7,023 nucleotides of DNA, taken from the NCBI GenBank assembly GCA_030149625.1, contig JASLHP010000076.1:1-7023 (forward strand). The letters run 5' to 3'. This document shows positions 1 through 6,544 of this stretch, piece by piece. This DNA is from Solirubrobacteraceae bacterium. Its GTDB lineage: Bacteria > Actinomycetota > Thermoleophilia > Solirubrobacterales > Solirubrobacteraceae. The notes below the pieces were generated by a model. It ran no database searches. It was given only the letters and a program-made list of their open reading frames with translations, and was not told the origin of the DNA. Each line of letters begins with the position of its first letter. The first letter of the stretch is position 1. The position numbers and the translations under genes were made by a program.

Positions 1-485
1 TGTGAGCTGACGCCGCGCGAGACGTGCACGCCGATCGAGGCGATCTTGCGGTCCTGGACCCACACGCCGGTGTAGTCGATGCCCTCGGTGTGGCGTGAGC
101 GCGCGTGCACGCCGACGCCGGCGAGCGCGGTGACGATCGCGGCTTCGATCGTGCGTAGGTGGCCGTGCACGTCGTCGATGCGCATGATCGGGTAGCCGAC
201 GAGCTGGCCGGGGCCGTGGTAGGTGAGCTTGCCGCCGCGGTCGGTTGCGTGCACCTCGATGCCTTTGGCGCGGTAGAAGCTCTCGCCGAGCGGCAGGTCC
301 TGCGCGCCGGCGCGTCGCCCGCGCGTGTACGTCGGCGGGTGCTCGAGCAGCAGCATCAAGTCGGGCAGCTCGCCGGCGAGGCGACGTTCGCGGAGCGCCG
401 CCTGGATCGCGAGCGCGTCGGAGTAAGGCACGTGGCCCAGGTGACAGACCCAGAGCTCTTCGGCGGGCGTGTGCGGGAGCTGCAT
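1..485 (-). CDS. lipB: Octanoyltransferase LipB, 3' end cut by window
   Basis: LipB moves the octanoyl group from octanoyl-ACP to the lipoyl-domain lysine of E2 and other lipoylated proteins; LipA then adds sulfur. My translation gives 161 residues before the window ends. The family signature is intact at residues 83-98 (RGGKLTYHGPGQLVGY). The segment DRKIASIGVHVSRG (residues 145-158) carries Lys147, which I match to the catalytic lysine of the family. The catalytic cysteine, normally about 30 residues later, lies beyond the window, so integrity cannot be judged. I chose ATG 485 because family homology begins about ten residues in; the upstream GAGACGAG is only a weak ribosome site. An in-frame ATG at 554 would add 23 Arg-rich residues and is less likely. 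The gene follows pdhC by 96 bp on the same strand, which fits supply of lipoate to that E2. Confidence 0.95.
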   Translation of the reverse strand, partial: MQLPHTPAEELWVCHLGHVPYSDALAIQAALRERRLAGELPDLMLLLEHPPTYTRGRRAGAQDLPLGESFYRAKGIEVHATDRGGKLTYHGPGQLVGYPIMRIDDVHGHLRTIEAAIVTALAGVGVHARSRHTEGIDYTGVWVQDRKIASIGVHVSRGVSS

Positions 486-581
486 CGCTCGTCTCAGCCT
501 AGCGGTCGAACCTCGCGACGCCGAGATCCTGCGCAAGCTGAGCCTGGCGGGCATCTGCCTGCCGCGCGACGCCGGCGATCG
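486..581. other. pdhC-lipB intergenic spacer
   Basis: This 96-bp gap is the longest within the operon. I see no stem followed by a T-run on the minus strand, so nothing here clearly ends transcription before lipB. It contains the 8-bp palindrome GCGATCGC (575-582). The plus strand reads open from GTG 469 to TAA 583-585 with strongly G/C third positions in its last 23 codons, but no ribosome site is apparent and no family is recognised. Alternatively, part of the gap is a 5' extension of lipB from ATG 554. Confidence 0.5.
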
Positions 582-1949
582 CTAAAGCGTCAGCGACGCG
601 GGGGCTTCGAGCAGCTCGCCGATGCGCGCGAGGAATTGGGCCGCTTCGGCGCCGTAGAGGATCCGGTGGTCGCACGCGAGCGTCAGCGTCAGCGTGTTGC
701 GCGCGACGAGCTCGCCGGCGCGCTCGCCGTCCCGCTGCGCGACGACCGCGCGTGGCGCGAGCGCGCCGACGGAGAGGATGCCGGCTTGCGGCGGGTTGAT
801 GATCGCGGTGAAGCTGCGCACGCCGTACATGCCGAGGTTCGAGACGGTGAACGTGCCGCCGCCGAGCTCGGGCGGCGTGATCGAGCCGTCGCGCACGCGC
901 GCGGCCAGCTGGCGAGCCTCGCGCGCGATCTCGCCAAGCGACTTCTCGTCGGCGTCGAACACGGTCGGCACGACCAGCGAGTCGTGCGCCGCGACGGCGA
1001 CGCCGACGTTCACGCGCGAGTGGACCTGCACGCGCGCGTCGCGGTAGCTGCCGTTGGCGCGCGGGCTCTCGCGTAGCGCGAGCGCGGTCGCCTTGACGAC
1101 CATGTCGTTGTATGTGGGCGCATCAGATGCCGACAGTCGCTTGAGCTCCGATCGCAGCGACACACATGCCTCCATGTCGACGTCGATCACCAGCGTGAAG
1201 TCGGGGATCGTCGCCTTGGACTCGGCCATGCGCCGCGCGATCGTCTGCTGGGTGCGGTTCAGCTCGACGATCGTGGTGTCGCCCTTGGCCGTCGCGACGT
1301 CCGCGAGCGCCGCCGGCGTCGCGCCCGCGGGGCCGCTCGACGTCGGTGCGCCTTGCGCGGCTGAGTGCGTGCCACCCGTCGCTGCGCTTGCGCCCGCCGC
1401 CGCGTGCTCGCCGATCGCCGGCGCGTGTTCGACGTCCGCCTTGACGATCCGCCCGCCGGGCCCGCTGCCGCTGAGGGCGTGCAGATCGACGCCGGCCTCG
1501 CGCGCTATGCGCCGTGCGAGCGGCGACGCCTTGACACGCTCAGCGATGCCCGGCTCGCCGTCCGGCTCGTCAGCGCGCGGCTCCTCGCGTTCCGGCTCGT
1601 CAGCGCGCGGCTGCTCGCGTTCCGGCTCGTCGGTGCTCGGCTCTTCGATCCTTGGCTCTTCGGCTCGCGCGGTCGGCCGATCGCGATCATCGTCATCTGA
1701 GTCGTGCTCGCGGGCAGCCTCCTCGCCCACATGCGCGATCGGCTCGCCGACGGTCAGCGTGTCGCCCTCGGCGGCGAGGATCCGCAGCACGCCCCCCTGA
1801 TCTGACTCGTAGGTCATGGTCGCCTTGTCGGTCTCGATCTCGACGAGCTCCTCGCCGCGTGCCACCTGATCGCCGTCTGCCTTCAGCCAGCGCAGGATCG
1901 TGCCCTCCTCCATCGTGTCCGACAGGCGCGGCATGACGATCGCGGCCAT
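582..1949 (-). CDS. pdhC: Pyruvate dehydrogenase E2, dihydrolipoamide acetyltransferase
   Basis: This is the acyltransferase core of the 2-oxoacid dehydrogenase complex, passing the acetyl group from lipoate to CoA. Domains over 455 residues: one lipoyl domain (about 1-76) with the lipoylated Lys42 in EIETDKATM; an acidic Pro/Glu/Asp-rich linker (77-135) with ten-residue repeats; a peripheral subunit-binding domain (about 139-172, [10 protein letters not shown] and GSGPGGRI); an Ala/Gly/Thr linker (175-222); and the catalytic domain (about 223-455). The catalytic motif reads DHRILYGA at 427-434: His428 is present, but the usual Asp four residues later is Tyr432. Ser370 sits in TVSNLGMYG. The chosen ATG at 1949 shares one base with the pdhB stop (TGATG) and has GGGGAG six bases upstream; a TTG one codon earlier is less well placed. 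Neighbouring pdhA and pdhB point to pyruvate, although acetoin or branched-chain E2 proteins look similar. Confidence 0.95.
   Translation of the reverse strand: MAAIVMPRLSDTMEEGTILRWLKADGDQVARGEELVEIETDKATMTYESDQGGVLRILAAEGDTLTVGEPIAHVGEEAAREHDSDDDDRDRPTARAEEPRIEEPSTDEPEREQPRADEPEREEPRADEPDGEPGIAERVKASPLARRIAREAGVDLHALSGSGPGGRIVKADVEHAPAIGEHAAAGASAATGGTHSAAQGAPTSSGPAGATPAALADVATAKGDTTIVELNRTQQTIARRMAESKATIPDFTLVIDVDMEACVSLRSELKRLSASDAPTYNDMVVKATALALRESPRANGSYRDARVQVHSRVNVGVAVAAHDSLVVPTVFDADEKSLGEIAREARQLAARVRDGSITPPELGGGTFTVSNLGMYGVRSFTAIINPPQAGILSVGALAPRAVVAQRDGERAGELVARNTLTLTLACDHRILYGAEAAQFLARIGELLEAPASLTL
1561..1650. repeat. 30-bp tandem repeat in the E2 linker
   Basis: Three head-to-tail 30-bp units start at 1561, 1591 and 1621, each opening with tccggctcgt. 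The first two differ at one base (ctcctcgc against ctgctcgc); the third is diverged after its first 11 bases. The length keeps the reading frame and encodes ten-residue units of the type [10 protein letters not shown] in PdhC, giving a charged, flexible arm for the lipoyl domain. Near-identity of two units suggests recent duplication or slippage. Confidence 0.9.
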
Positions 1950-2992
1950 CAAGCGCTCCCCGCCGGCGCGGACTGCGCAGCGGCCGGCGCCGGCACGGCC
2001 GCGGGCGGCTGCTGGCCGAGTGTCGCGAGCGCGGCCGCCACGACCTGTGGCTCGTGGGGGTAGGCGAGATCCTCCAGTGGCTTGGAGTAGGGCATCGGCA
2101 CGTCCGCTCCGGTGACGCGCCGCACGGGCGCATCGAGATCGTCAAAGGCCTGTTCGGAGATCAACGCCGCGAGGTTCGCGCCGACGCCGCCGTGCGGCCA
2201 GCCCTCCTCGACGATCACGCAACGATTGGTCTTGGCGACCGACTGGAGGATCGTGTCGAGGTCGAGCGGACGCAGCGTGCGCGGGTCGATCACCTCGGCC
2301 TGCACGTCGTGCTCGCTCGCGAGCGTCGCGGCCGCGCGTTCCGCCGTCAGCGCCATCCGCGAGACGCCCACCACCGTCACGTCGGAGCCTTCGCGCGCTA
2401 AGCGCGCTTGGCCGAAGTGCACCACGTGCTCATCGTCGTCGGGAACCTCGCCGCGCACGCCATAGAGCGACTCGTGCTCGATGAAGATCACCGGGTTCTC
2501 GTCGCGGATCGCCGACTTCAAGAGGCCCTTCGCGTCCGCCGCGGTCGCGGGTACCGCGACGAGCAGCCCGGGGATATGCAGGAAAAGCGCCTCCAGGCAG
2601 TGGGAGTGCGTGGGGCCGAGCTGATGGCCCGCGCCCTGCGGCATGCGCACCACCAGCGGCACCTTCGCCTGACCGCCGAACATGTAGTGGATGTGCGCCG
2701 CGTGGTTGACGATCTGGTCGAACGCGAGCAGCGCGAAGTTGATCGTCATCAGCTCGACCACCGGACGCATCCCCGTCATCGCCGCGCCCACGCCGACACC
2801 GACGATCGTGTTCTCGGAGATCGGCGTGTCGCGCACGCGCCGCTCGCCGAACTCCGCGAGCAGCCCTTCGGTGACCTTGAACGCGCCGCCGAACACGCCG
2901 ATGTCCTCGCCCATCAAGATCACGCGCTCGTCGCGCGCCAGCTCCTCGCGCAGCGCCGCGTTCAAAGCCTCGCGATAGCGCATCTGCGCCAT
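1949..2992 (-). CDS. pdhB: Pyruvate dehydrogenase E1 component, beta subunit
   Basis: This is the beta chain of the heterotetrameric thiamine-diphosphate E1, which works with PdhA to decarboxylate pyruvate and acetylate the E2 lipoate. The 347 residues match the family throughout: MGEDIG at 27-32 holds Glu29, the glutamate expected to activate the cofactor; DTPISE at 55-60; [16 protein letters not shown] at 65-80; [15 protein letters not shown] at 128-142 with His129 at the conserved active-site position; and the C-terminal domain with DPRTLRPLD and VIVEEGW. The last 22 residues or so are an Ala/Pro tail beyond the usual family end. Its final codons also carry the GGGGAG ribosome site of pdhC. 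The ATG shares one base with the pdhA stop (TGATG); GGGCGGG just upstream is a modest ribosome site. Confidence 0.96.
   Translation of the reverse strand: MAQMRYREALNAALREELARDERVILMGEDIGVFGGAFKVTEGLLAEFGERRVRDTPISENTIVGVGVGAAMTGMRPVVELMTINFALLAFDQIVNHAAHIHYMFGGQAKVPLVVRMPQGAGHQLGPTHSHCLEALFLHIPGLLVAVPATAADAKGLLKSAIRDENPVIFIEHESLYGVRGEVPDDDEHVVHFGQARLAREGSDVTVVGVSRMALTAERAAATLASEHDVQAEVIDPRTLRPLDLDTILQSVAKTNRCVIVEEGWPHGGVGANLAALISEQAFDDLDAPVRRVTGADVPMPYSKPLEDLAYPHEPQVVAAALATLGQQPPAAVPAPAAAQSAPAGSA
1956..1961 (-). promoter_or_regulatory. Ribosome binding site of pdhC
   Basis: The minus strand reads GGGGAG six bases before ATG 1949, inside the last codons of pdhB. The spacing favours ATG 1949 over the adjacent TTG at 1952. 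With the TGATG junction it suggests that ribosomes finishing pdhB reinitiate at pdhC. Confidence 0.7.
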
Positions 2993-4194
2993 CAGCCCGC
3001 CCTGCCCCTGTCTGCATGGGCGCTCGCGCCCGTCTCCGGGTTGACCGCCGGCGCGCGCTCGCGGCCGTCCTCGCCAGCCGCCAGCGCATCGGTCAGCTGC
3101 TGCGGGATCTCGTCGTTGGCCGCGGGCTCAGCCCCGTCAGGCGCGCCGCCAGCCACGTCGGTGGTCTGCACCGAGTACCAGCCGCGCACCTCCTGGTCGA
3201 GCACGTACACGTCGTCATACAGCGACTCGGGCGTCGGAAACGGCGACGCGTCGGCGAACCGCACCGCGGCGTCGATGCGCTCCAGAGCATGCTCGTCGAT
3301 GCGTGCGCGCTCGTCCTCGCCGATCACGCCTTCGCGCACGAGCAGCTCGCCGAAGGCAGGCAGCGGGTCGCGCTCGCGCCAGTGCGCCACCTCCTCCTTG
3401 GTGCGGTACTGCTCCGGGTCGGCCATCGAGTGGCCGCGGAAGCGGTACGTGATCGCCTCGACGAGCACCGGCCGGCGCTCCTCACGCACGCGGCCGACTG
3501 CTTCTGTCAGCACCGCGTAGGTGTCGAGCACATCCATGCCGTCGCAGCGCATGCCCGGCACGCCGAGGCTCTCGCCCTTGCGCTGCAGGTCCGTGACGGC
3601 CGAGTGCCGGCCGAGCGCTGTGCCCATGCCGAACTGGTTGTTCGTGACCATGAACACCACCGGCAGCCTCCACAGAGCGGCGATGTTCAGCGTCTCGCCG
3701 AACGTGCCCTGGTTGGAGGCGCCGTCGCCAAACGTGCACAGCGTCACCTCGTCTGTCTGCCTGTAGTCGCTCGCGAGCGCTATGCCCGCCGCGATCGGCA
3801 GGTTGCCACCGACGATCCCGTAACCGCCCATGAAGCGCCGCGACAGGTCGAACATGTGCATCGAGCCGCCGCGCCCGCCCGAGCAGCCGTCGGCCCGTCC
3901 AAACAGCTCCGCCATCACGTTCTCGGGCGGCGTGCCGCGCACGAGCGCGTGCCCGTGTGAGCGGTAGGTGGAGATCAGGTAGTCGTCCTCGCGGAGCGCT
4001 CGCGCGCTCCCCACGATCGTCGCCTCCTCGCCGATCGACAGGTGCAGGAAGCCGCCGACCTTGGCGCGCGCGTACATCTCGCCCGCGCGCTCCTCGAAGC
4101 GGCGGATCAGCGTCATCGTCTCGAGCCACTCTCGCGCGTCGCTCGGCTCCGGTAGGCGCGGGTCGGACGAGCTGGGCGCGGGCGCGGCGGGCAT
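2992..4194 (-). CDS. pdhA: Pyruvate dehydrogenase E1 component, alpha subunit
   Basis: This is the thiamine-diphosphate-binding alpha chain of the heterotetrameric E1. The cofactor/magnesium motif is complete, running from GDG at 156-158 to NN at 185-186. Other family landmarks are YRSHGHALVRG at 77-87, GRGGSMHMF at 107-115 and YRFRGHSMADP at 250-260, with Ser256 at the loop position that is phosphorylated in mitochondrial enzymes. The segment NNQFGMGT with GMRCDGMDVL resembles pyruvate E1 alpha more than branched-chain or acetoin forms. The core ends near residue 343; residues 344-400 are an extra polar, Ala/Glu/Asp-rich tail, probably disordered. The N-terminal 15 residues are also Pro/Ser-rich. 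ATG 4194 shares one base with the preceding stop (TGATG) and has GGAG five bases upstream. Specificity for pyruvate is inferred from similarity and from the operon. Confidence 0.95.
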   Translation of the reverse strand: MPAAPAPSSSDPRLPEPSDAREWLETMTLIRRFEERAGEMYARAKVGGFLHLSIGEEATIVGSARALREDDYLISTYRSHGHALVRGTPPENVMAELFGRADGCSGGRGGSMHMFDLSRRFMGGYGIVGGNLPIAAGIALASDYRQTDEVTLCTFGDGASNQGTFGETLNIAALWRLPVVFMVTNNQFGMGTALGRHSAVTDLQRKGESLGVPGMRCDGMDVLDTYAVLTEAVGRVREERRPVLVEAITYRFRGHSMADPEQYRTKEEVAHWRERDPLPAFGELLVREGVIGEDERARIDEHALERIDAAVRFADASPFPTPESLYDDVYVLDQEVRGWYSVQTTDVAGGAPDGAEPAANDEIPQQLTDALAAGEDGRERAPAVNPETGASAHADRGRAG

Positions 4195-4433
4195 CAGTGC
4201 TCCACGGTACTCCAGCGCGCCATGAACTCCTCCGCCTCCAGTTGCGCGAGCTCCTCGCGCAGCGCGCGCGCGAGCTTCGACGCGGCCCGCGGCGCGCGAT
4301 CCCAGAACAGCACTGCTTCGCCGCTGTCGATCTCGACCACCTCGATGTGGTCGACGCGAGCCGGGTCCGCGAGCAGCGCCGGCGCACGTCCACTGCGCGT
4401 GACGATCAGGCGGTAGGCCTGCGCCGCCTTCAT
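4194..4433 (-). CDS. Uncharacterised 79-residue protein in the pdh operon
   Basis: I do not recognise this protein. It looks genuinely coding: its ATG overlaps the preceding stop as ATGA, its TGA shares a base with the pdhA start, and third codon positions are G/C-rich. Visible layout: a beta-like strand (residues 6-13, AYRLIVTR), a short DPARVDHIEVVEI segment (23-35), a second strand (about 38-44, GEAVLFWD), then a long charged helix (about 46-73, Ala/Leu/Arg/Glu-rich). There are no cysteines, signal peptide or membrane segment, so it should be a small soluble cytoplasmic protein. Between E3 and E1 alpha, it could be an assembly or regulatory factor for the dehydrogenase or a partner of the thioredoxin-fold protein before it. 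Both are guesses from position only. Confidence 0.8.
   Translation of the reverse strand: MKAAQAYRLIVTRSGRAPALLADPARVDHIEVVEIDSGEAVLFWDRAPRAASKLARALREELAQLEAEEFMARWSTVEH
4200..4203 (-). promoter_or_regulatory. Ribosome binding site of pdhA
   Basis: The minus strand reads GGAG five bases before ATG 4194, within the end of the 79-residue gene. It supports this start for pdhA and coupled translation across the TGATG junction. Confidence 0.6.
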
Positions 4434-5098
4434 CTAGACGGCGCCCCCGATTGCTCGACCTTCAGCTGATATCCCGCGGCCTCGGCTGGAGCGAGGAGCG
4501 TCTGCGCTTCGCCGCGCATCTGTGCCGCCGCCCGCTCGAGCATGTCCTCGCCTGAGAACGCGCGTTTGCCGACGACCACGGTGGCCGCGTCGGTGGCCCC
4601 CGCGCGAGCGGCCGCCGCCGTGGTTGCCGCGAGCCGCGCGCGCGTCGAGCGCAGCTCCGCACCGCGCAGCACCGCTGCTGGGTGCATCTCGCACGCCGCA
4701 GCGGCGATCAGCACGAAGTCTGGGTCGGCCAGCGAGTGACCGCCGGCAAACGCTTGGCGAAAGGCCGCCTGCGCGAACGGCACCGCCCGCCCGATCGAGG
4801 CGGCATATGTCGCGACGCGCATCGCCAGCGAGCTGTCGAACGGGAATGGCTCGGGCCAGCGCACCGGCTGCAGGCGCAGCTCGAGGGCTTGGTGCTCGAT
4901 CGCGGCGCGAAGCGTGGGCTGCTCGTCATCCGCCGTCGAGAGATCGCTGTTCGCCGGGAGCAGGCGGCCGAGAATCGGGCGCCACTCGGCAGGGCCTGGC
5001 AGCACGTGCAGAATGCGCTCGGCGGCCAGATACGCCAGCGGGCTTGCGAGATCGAAGTAGAAGGCTGCCGGCGTGGTGCGGGTCACCACCGTCCCCAC
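4430..5098 (-). CDS. DsbA-family thioredoxin-fold protein (HCCA isomerase / GST-kappa type)
   Basis: The N-terminus FYFDLASPLAYLAAERI (13-29) matches the first strand and helix of DsbA-like proteins of the 2-hydroxychromene-2-carboxylate isomerase/GST-kappa group, with Ser19 where that group has its active serine. There is no CxxC; the only cysteine is Cys136. A helical insert spans about 60-165. The closing part, ATVVVGKRAFSGEDMLERA (172-190), corresponds to the usual GVPTFVV-gelfwGqd-le region, but alanine replaces the cis-proline. No signal peptide is seen, so it is probably cytoplasmic. The start is uncertain: GTG 5098 lies 8 bases past the lpdA stop without a clear ribosome site, and GTG 5086, preceded by GGGGACG, is an alternative. 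The 3' end overlaps the 79-residue gene by ATGA. A glutathione or thiol-linked isomerase role is known for the family; its role beside PDH is unknown. Confidence 0.82.
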   Translation of the reverse strand: MGTVVTRTTPAAFYFDLASPLAYLAAERILHVLPGPAEWRPILGRLLPANSDLSTADDEQPTLRAAIEHQALELRLQPVRWPEPFPFDSSLAMRVATYAASIGRAVPFAQAAFRQAFAGGHSLADPDFVLIAAAACEMHPAAVLRGAELRSTRARLAATTAAAARAGATDAATVVVGKRAFSGEDMLERAAAQMRGEAQTLLAPAEAAGYQLKVEQSGAPSR

Positions 5099-5105
5099 GC
5101 GTGGC

Positions 5106-6491
5106 TCAGCCGTGGATCAGCCAGCCGTCGGCGGCCCGTCCGGCTTCCATGACGGCCTCCGACAGCGTGGGGTGCCCGTGGATGATGCGCGCGAGCTCGG
5201 GGAAGCCGCCCTCGAGCGCGCGGACGTTGACGAGCTCCTGGATCAGCTCGGTGGCGCGAGAGCCGACGATGTGCCCGCCGAGCAGCTCGCCGTACTTGCG
5301 CTCGCCGACGATCTTCACTAGGCCGGTGCGATCGCCGTACACGGTGCCGCCGCCGACTGCGCCGTAGGGCACCTTGCCGACAACGACGTCGTATCCCTGC
5401 TCGCGCGCCTGCGCCTCGGTCAGGCCAAAGGAGCCGACGTTCGGCGTGCAGAACGTCGCGCGCGGGATGTCGCCGTAGACGATCGGGTGCGTCGCGCGGC
5501 CGGCGATCGTCTCAGCGGCGATGATGCCCTCGTCCGATGCCTTGTGCGCGAGCGCGGGGCCCGGTACGAGGTCGCCAATCGCGTAGACGCCGGCACGCGA
5601 CGTGCGCAGCGCGCCGTCGACCTGGATCAGGCCGCGCTCGTCGAGCTCGACGCCGGCCTCGGCCAACCCGAGCCCGTCGACGTCGGCGCCGCGGCCGGCG
5701 CAGATGACCAGGTAGTCGACCTCCGCGGACTCCGCGCCAAAGGCAAAGCTCACGCTTGTCTGCCCGCCATTGACGTCGGCCACCGGCGTGCTCGTGTGCA
5801 CGCCGATGCCCTGGCGCTTGAGGCCACGCTCGAGGAGGCGCGAGATGTCCGCGTCCTCCGTCGGCAGCAGACGTTCGAGCGCCTCCAGCAGCAGCACCTC
5901 GCTACCCAGACGCGCAAACGCCGAGGCGATCTCCGCGCCGGAGGCGCCTGCGCCGACGACCGCGAGGCGCGCCGGCACCTCGGGTAGCGCCCACGCCTCC
6001 TCGGTGCCGATGATGCGCTCGCCGAACGCGACGCCGGGAATCGACCGCGGGACGGAGCCAGTCGCGAGGATCACGCTGCCGGCGGCGATCGCGACGGGCT
6101 CGGCGCCGGCGACTTCCACCACCACGTCGCCATCGGCGGTCAGCTTGCCGTCGCCCTCGATCACGTCGATGTTGGCTTTCTTGAACAGTCCGCCCACGCC
6201 GGAGGTGAGCGTGGAGACGACCTTCGCGCGACGTGCCTGCACCGCCTCGTAGTCGACTTCGACGCCGCCGACCCGCAAGCCGAACTCCTCGGACTCGCGG
6301 ATCTCCGACAGCAGGTCCGCGGAGCGCAGCACAGCCTTGGCGGGAATACACGCGTAGTTCAGACAGCGTCCACCCAGCTTGTCGCGCTCGACGACCGCCG
6401 TCTTCAGGCCGAGCTGCGCGGCGCGGATCGCGGCCACGTAGCCGCCCGGACCCGAGCCGATGACGATGCAGTCATAAGCGTTTCCGGTCAT
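5106..6491 (-). CDS. lpdA: Dihydrolipoamide dehydrogenase (E3)
   Basis: This flavoprotein reoxidises the dihydrolipoyl arm of E2 using FAD and NAD+. The 461 residues contain all hallmarks: the FAD site GSGPGG (12-17); the redox disulfide Cys43/Cys48 in GGRCLNYACIPAKAV (40-54), a variant of the common GGTCLNVGCIPSK; an NAD-binding GAGASG in the middle; AIGDLVPGPALAHKASDEG for the second FAD contact; and the C-terminal dimer-interface pair His440/Glu445 in HGHPTLSEA. There is no N-terminal lipoyl domain. ATG 6491 is chosen because FAD-domain homology begins at residue 6; GCGAGACAG just upstream is a weak ribosome site. It precedes the thioredoxin-fold gene by 7 bp and appears to lead the operon, so E3 comes first here instead of last as in many pdh operons. 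Glutathione or mercuric reductase is excluded in practice by the pdh context. Confidence 0.96.
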   Translation of the reverse strand: MTGNAYDCIVIGSGPGGYVAAIRAAQLGLKTAVVERDKLGGRCLNYACIPAKAVLRSADLLSEIRESEEFGLRVGGVEVDYEAVQARRAKVVSTLTSGVGGLFKKANIDVIEGDGKLTADGDVVVEVAGAEPVAIAAGSVILATGSVPRSIPGVAFGERIIGTEEAWALPEVPARLAVVGAGASGAEIASAFARLGSEVLLLEALERLLPTEDADISRLLERGLKRQGIGVHTSTPVADVNGGQTSVSFAFGAESAEVDYLVICAGRGADVDGLGLAEAGVELDERGLIQVDGALRTSRAGVYAIGDLVPGPALAHKASDEGIIAAETIAGRATHPIVYGDIPRATFCTPNVGSFGLTEAQAREQGYDVVVGKVPYGAVGGGTVYGDRTGLVKIVGERKYGELLGGHIVGSRATELIQELVNVRALEGGFPELARIIHGHPTLSEAVMEAGRAADGWLIHG

Positions 6492-6544
6492 CTGTCTCGC
6501 ACACTATCGAAGCTCGGTCAGCGACCAGCGAAACGGCTCCAGGG
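6492..6544 (-). promoter_or_regulatory. lpdA upstream gap with a weak promoter candidate
   Basis: The 53-bp gap before lpdA is the only place in the window where a pdh operon promoter could sit outside a gene. On the minus strand TAGTGT (6506-6501) fits the TANNNT form of a -10 box, and it would start transcription only a few bases before ATG 6491, giving a nearly leaderless message. No convincing -35 hexamer lies at 16-18 bp spacing. No operator palindrome or terminator is seen. The operon may instead be transcribed from farther upstream through the membrane-protein gene. Confidence 0.25.

Noticed and set aside
1561..1650. 30-bp repeats as a possible CRISPR array
   Set aside because: The units are directly adjacent with no spacers, stay in frame and encode the E2 linker.
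1950..1952. TTG one codon upstream as the pdhC start
   Set aside because: ATG 1949 has better spacing from GGGGAG and gives the usual E2 N-terminus [11 protein letters not shown].
159..3960. Long plus-strand open frames (for example 159-1076, 2408-3520 and 3016-3960) of more than 300 codons
   Set aside because: They lie opposite lipB, pdhA, pdhB and pdhC, are Arg/Ala/His-rich with no family motifs, and are expected mirror frames in GC-rich DNA.
582..4194. Acetoin or branched-chain 2-oxoacid dehydrogenase instead of PDH
   Set aside because: PdhA motifs such as NNQFGMGT and RGHSMADP resemble pyruvate E1 alpha best, and no acetoin or branched-chain genes are present; not fully excluded without a tree.
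4430..5098. Aromatic-degradation enzyme (2-hydroxychromene-2-carboxylate isomerase) in the strict sense
   Set aside because: Only the fold is supported; no catabolic genes are nearby and the cis-proline site is changed.
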